Shown here piece by piece: positions 60,671 through 64,000 of a stretch of 64,000 nucleotides of DNA. Source of the DNA: JAHRVQ01 sp029941905 (GTDB taxonomy: Bacteria; Pseudomonadota; Gammaproteobacteria; Pseudomonadales; Azotimanducaceae); the NCBI GenBank assembly GCA_029941905.1, contig JAPYTQ010000022.1, positions 1 through 64,000 of the forward strand. The letters are read 5' to 3'. Numbering within the stretch: position 1 is the first letter of the stretch; every line of letters starts with the position of its first letter. Below the pieces are notes generated by a model. It did no database searches. It worked only from the letters and a program-made list of their open reading frames with translations, and was not told the origin of the DNA. Both the position numbers and the translations under genes were made by a program.

Positions 60671-61890
60671 GTGTTCCGGTCTACATTGGATTGAGATTCT
60701 CACTAAGCCAGAAGGGCAGTGCTTTCCTGTCATTTATTACCCGTGTGTCCATGATAGGACTCACCCTGGGTGTCATCGCCCTGATTGTGGTTGTATCGGT
60801 GATGAACGGATTCGATAGCCAGCTAAAGTACCGGATACTGGGCGCAGTGCCTCATATGATCATTGGTGGAGATTTGCCACCCGCAGTGATTTCCTCCATA
60901 GAGGCTGTGGTTAAAAACCAGCATGAAGTTGTTGCCTCAACGCCATTTTTAAAACGTGATGGCATTCTGATTCAGGCCAGAACCAATCGTCTTGTGGCGG
61001 TATATGGTATTGATCCAACCATCGAAAACGGCGCTTCGGTGCTGCCTGAACATATCACTGACGGAAACATTCTTGAACTCGAGCCAGGCAGCAACCGGAT
61101 GATTGTAGGCAAATCCCTCGCGACCCAGCTTGGATTATGGCCTGATGACGCGATTACCCTGTTAATCCCCGAGCCGTCCCAACAGGGGAGCACGGTTGTG
61201 CCCAGGATCGCCAGGGTAAAGCTGGCGGGGACATTTGAGCTGCGATCCGAATTGGATTACACCCTGGTGTTGATGAACCTGGAAGATCTGAAGAGAATTT
61301 CAGATAACGAGGCGAATATTCGATTGACGCTGAAAGATGTCTTCAAGGTGGGCGAAGTCAGGCAGGCATTGGCCAGCCACGATTTTGGCAAGGATCTGCA
61401 GGTTTCCGACTGGACAAGGGAGTACGGGGACTTTTTCGAAACCGTTCGTATGGAAAAAAGGATGATGTTCATTTTGCTCACCCTCATCGTGATGATCGCT
61501 GCTTTTAATACGATCTCCGGGTTAAGCATGATGGTTAAAGAAAAGCAGGCTGAAATTGCGGTACTTAGAACGATGGGTTTGTCTCGCGGACGCGTGATGC
61601 AGATATTTATTGTTCAGGGCAGCCTTATTGGTTTTGTTGGGACGTTGATGGGCGTGGTATTGGGAATTCCACTTGCTTACCATGTGACCGAGGTCGTTAG
61701 TTTTTTTGAGGATATAGCCGGTCGCCGCATGCTTGCGGGCACCTATTTTGATCGGGTCCCGACAGATGTGAGGTTCGTGGATATTGTCGTCATCATCTTG
61801 GTATCTTTTCTGATCAGTATCCTGGCAACGCTGTACCCGGCGTACCGGGCAGCACGAGTGGAACCAGCGACAGCGTTAAGTGCGGAATAA
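60667..61890 (+). CDS. lolE: Lipoprotein-releasing permease subunit LolE
   Basis: The 407-residue protein is a paralogue of LolC with the same one-plus-three helix layout: VSMIGLTLGVIALIVVVSVMNGFD near residue 25 and FNTISGLSMMVKEKQAEIAVLRTMG in the C-terminal part. With LolC it forms the membrane part of the lipoprotein exporter. It is translated in coupling with lolD. Convergent with the DUF2062 gene two bases later. Confidence 0.93.
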   Translation: MSVPVYIGLRFSLSQKGSAFLSFITRVSMIGLTLGVIALIVVVSVMNGFDSQLKYRILGAVPHMIIGGDLPPAVISSIEAVVKNQHEVVASTPFLKRDGILIQARTNRLVAVYGIDPTIENGASVLPEHITDGNILELEPGSNRMIVGKSLATQLGLWPDDAITLLIPEPSQQGSTVVPRIARVKLAGTFELRSELDYTLVLMNLEDLKRISDNEANIRLTLKDVFKVGEVRQALASHDFGKDLQVSDWTREYGDFFETVRMEKRMMFILLTLIVMIAAFNTISGLSMMVKEKQAEIAVLRTMGLSRGRVMQIFIVQGSLIGFVGTLMGVVLGIPLAYHVTEVVSFFEDIAGRRMLAGTYFDRVPTDVRFVDIVVIILVSFLISILATLYPAYRAARVEPATALSAE

Positions 61891-61892
61891 GG

Positions 61893-62423
61893 CTAACCTG
61901 TTCGTTTTCTGTTCCTCAGGCCCCTGCGCAACTTCCGCATAGACCAGTCTTTTTTCACCTTCCAGCGCCAATAGATCCTAACGAGAATGAAAGCCGTGGT
62001 GCCCAGTGTTAACCCGGTTACAAAGGAACCGAGCAACAGGGGTTGCCAGATAACTGAGAGTTGCGAAGTCAACCACTGTGCAGAAATCTCCACATCCTCC
62101 CCAAGACGGGGCGTGTCCAGTATCCAGGTACCGATTCGATAGGTGAAATACATCATGGGTGGCATGCTCACCGGGTTGCTGATCCATACCAGGCCTATGG
62201 CGAGGGGCATGTTGCACCGAACCCAAACCACGAGAATCACGCATGGGACCATCTGGAATGGCATAGGCAGGAAACAACAGAAAATTCCGATCAAAGCGGC
62301 ATAGGACACAGAGTGCCGGTTGAAATGCCACAGGTTAGGTTCGAACATGACCTCGCCGAGAAATTTCAGCGACCGTGTGTTTCGAAGCTGGTCCTTGGTC
62401 GGCAGGTATTTTTTAAATCGCAT
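61893..62423 (-). CDS. DUF2062 membrane protein
   Basis: The 176-residue protein has about three membrane helices, with the family pattern GIFCCFLPMPFQM and IGLVWISNPVSMPPMMYF around residues 48-95, and a highly basic end. The DUF2062 gene stands between lol genes and comEC in many gammaproteobacteria. Function unknown, perhaps related to the cell envelope. It is divergent from comEC. Confidence 0.88.
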   Translation of the reverse strand: MRFKKYLPTKDQLRNTRSLKFLGEVMFEPNLWHFNRHSVSYAALIGIFCCFLPMPFQMVPCVILVVWVRCNMPLAIGLVWISNPVSMPPMMYFTYRIGTWILDTPRLGEDVEISAQWLTSQLSVIWQPLLLGSFVTGLTLGTTAFILVRIYWRWKVKKDWSMRKLRRGLRNRKRTG

Positions 62424-62511
62424 TTATCAGGAAAACACATTTAAGTGGGATATTATGCCTTGTCTGTTGTTGATTACCAGCCGAAGATACGAAGGGATGT
62501 CCTACAACTTC

Positions 62512-62552
62512 TATCACAGAAAGCTGAAGCTTTTTATCAGAGAAAGCTGAAG
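62512..62552 (+). repeat. 18-base direct repeat upstream of comEC
   Basis: TATCACAGAAAGCTGAAG (62512-62529) and TATCAGAGAAAGCTGAAG (62535-62552) differ at one position. The spacing of 23 bases brings them near two turns of the helix. They end 36 bases before the comEC start. Confidence 0.6.
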
Positions 62553-62588
62553 ATCTGGCATTGCCTGTGGTGCTAAATAGAACTACAT

Positions 62589-64000
62589 ATGTACCACGCA
62601 ACCATCGCTTTTGTTTTGGCAACTATGGCAGTTGTCTTACTACCCATTTTACCTGATGTTAGATTCCTGGCGATCTTGCTGTCGATCTGTGGCTTAGGGC
62701 TCATGTTTCCACGCCTGCGACTACTCTGCGGATTTGTTCTCGGGATAACATTTTCTCTCAATGCCGCACACCACGCGGAACAAAACAGGCTATCCGTTGA
62801 ACTCCAGGGCGAGAACATTCTGATCGAGGGATATGTTCGGTCCTTGCCGCAGATACGCACTGGATCCGTTAAGTTCATTTTCCAGATCGTTGATTCCAGG
62901 GCAAAAAATGCAAAGCTTGCACCCTGCCTGATCAGTCTCAGCTGGTATTCACGCGGGTCGGCGCGGTTACCACGACCCGGTGAGAAATGGCGGCTGTTGG
63001 TGAGACTCGTTCGTCCCCACGGATCCATCAATACAGGGTTGTTTAACTATGAGGGCTGGCTCCTGGCTAATGGTATTTCGGCAACCGGATACGTCCGGGA
63101 AGATGTAAGGAACAGGTTGATTACCACGGCGGGTTTCAATTCCCTGCACCATCAGGTCAGGAGAAAACTAAGGCATATTATCAAAACCAGACTTCCAGAC
63201 GATTCCATCAGGGGTGTGCTATTGGCATTGATGATTGGTGAAAGTGCCCAGATCAGCAAGTCAGTCTGGCAAACCTTGTCAGACACGGGAACCAACCATC
63301 TAATGATCATCTCGGGATTGCATATAGGTCTTGTGGCGGGAATTGTTCTTGGATTGTGCCGGATTTTGATTCGGCCGATTACGCGATACTGGCAACCGCT
63401 GGCCGGACTCTCCGCTCTGGGATTGACCTTTATCTATGGGTCGATTGCAGGCTTGGGGTTACCAGTGCAACGGGCTCTCGTGATGGTGGCAATTGGCCTG
63501 CTGGGTTTGTTGGTGCGGAGAAACATCCCGGTCTGGCTGATGTTTATGTATGCACTGCTGGCTGTCACGGTCATTAACCCATTCGCTTCATTAGGGGCAG
63601 GGTACTGGTTATCTTTTGGTGCTGTAGCAAGTTTGATATTCGTTTTTTCGGGTCGTCGTGAAGGGGCAGATGGATTAATCGAAAAATTGCGGGCGTTGAT
63701 TAAAACCCAGTGGGTTGTTTTTGTTGCCATGGCGCCTTTGTTGATATGTTGGGTGATGCAGGTTTCTCTGGTTGCATTCATCGTTAATCTGATCGCTATT
63801 CCCATTGTTGGAATCTGTATTGTTCCCACGCTGCTGCTTTGCTTACCTTTGCTGCTTATCGGTATTGAGCCGGGCTTTGTATTGCTTGAGCTTGCGTATC
63901 AATTACTGGGGTGGTTTATTGAATCGCTTCGGTGGGTCGCTGATTTTGATCTGGTGTTTCGCAAGCCTAGCACTAATCTGTTATTTGTTGCGCTCGCCAG
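62589..64000 (+). CDS. comEC: DNA internalization protein ComEC/Rec2, 5' part (continues past window)
   Basis: ComEC forms the inner-membrane channel for single-stranded DNA in natural transformation. From ATG 62589 the frame stays open to the window end, about 470 residues. It shows an N-terminal membrane part, the DUF4131/OB-like region (about 70-170, with EGYVRSLPQIRTG) and the start of the competence domain with LLALMIGESAQISKS, TGTNHLMIISGLHIGLVAG and QRALVMVAIGLLG. The C-terminal nuclease-like domain would lie outside. The gene order lolCDE-DUF2062-comEC is conserved. Confidence 0.93.
   Translation, partial: MYHATIAFVLATMAVVLLPILPDVRFLAILLSICGLGLMFPRLRLLCGFVLGITFSLNAAHHAEQNRLSVELQGENILIEGYVRSLPQIRTGSVKFIFQIVDSRAKNAKLAPCLISLSWYSRGSARLPRPGEKWRLLVRLVRPHGSINTGLFNYEGWLLANGISATGYVREDVRNRLITTAGFNSLHHQVRRKLRHIIKTRLPDDSIRGVLLALMIGESAQISKSVWQTLSDTGTNHLMIISGLHIGLVAGIVLGLCRILIRPITRYWQPLAGLSALGLTFIYGSIAGLGLPVQRALVMVAIGLLGLLVRRNIPVWLMFMYALLAVTVINPFASLGAGYWLSFGAVASLIFVFSGRREGADGLIEKLRALIKTQWVVFVAMAPLLICWVMQVSLVAFIVNLIAIPIVGICIVPTLLLCLPLLLIGIEPGFVLLELAYQLLGWFIESLRWVADFDLVFRKPSTNLLFVALA

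Overview
The window reads as a chromosomal scaffold from a free-living, probably marine, gammaproteobacterium. Evidence is the block fimV-truA-trpF-trpB-trpA-folC-SPOR-cvpA-purF, the tig-clpP-clpX-lon-hup-ppiD block, lolCDE next to comEC, a CtaB/cytochrome oxidase operon, apbE-nqrM and selAB, all with gammaproteobacterial protein features. The 100-base run of N inside a tandem repeat (33993-34092) shows a draft assembly. No phage, plasmid, CRISPR or defence locus is visible; most of the window is core chromosome.

Layout. 1-8.3 kb: 3' end of fimV, tRNA pseudouridine synthase, the second half of tryptophan synthesis, folC, a SPOR protein, cvpA and purF, all on +. 8.3-12.3 kb: a MoxR ATPase, DUF58 and transglutaminase trio. 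12.3-16.4 kb: acnB, miaE and lpxH. 16.4-18.0 kb: a tRNA-Pro/Arg/His operon followed by a small graveyard of two decayed transposases and an orphan ORF. 18.2-23.6 kb: an aminotransferase, a large TonB-dependent receptor, a small membrane protein and a secreted diheme cytochrome c. 23.6-29.6 kb (-): a cytochrome c oxidase operon with two subunit III proteins and a subunit II carrying two cytochrome c domains. 29.9-32.8 kb (+): a divergent three-gene operon with a membrane-anchored multicopper oxidase and a membrane-anchored cupredoxin. 33.6-34.3 kb: tRNA-Leu and a hairpin-bearing tandem repeat. 34.3-43.3 kb: protein quality control and HU. 43.3-49.0 kb: mltD, a methyltransferase, dnaQ, nudC and a Sel1 protein. 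49.1-54.3 kb (-): a secreted unknown protein, selB, selA and a SPOR lipoprotein. 54.5-58.6 kb: D-cysteine desulfhydrase-like enzyme, thioesterase, apbE, nqrM and DAHP synthase. 58.8-64 kb: lolC-lolD-lolE, a DUF2062 protein and the first three quarters of comEC.

The most interesting signals are not whole genes. (1) The 70 bases in front of trpB and of nqrM, 55 kb apart, align without gaps at about 58 of 73 positions through the start codon, and a partial third copy lies in front of nqrM. (2) The tandem repeat behind tRNA-Leu alternates 63- and 65-base units whose length difference is a paired T/A insertion that preserves a hairpin. (3) A four-unit 18-base repeat encoding an acidic tail lies just out of frame behind cvpA. 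(4) truA appears to have no ATG, GTG or TTG start upstream of its catalytic motif and probably begins at CTG overlapping the fimV stop. (5) TrpA has Glu where the family has its catalytic Asp. (6) The copper oxidase trio beside the oxidase operon is a plausible undescribed periplasmic electron-transfer or copper-handling unit.
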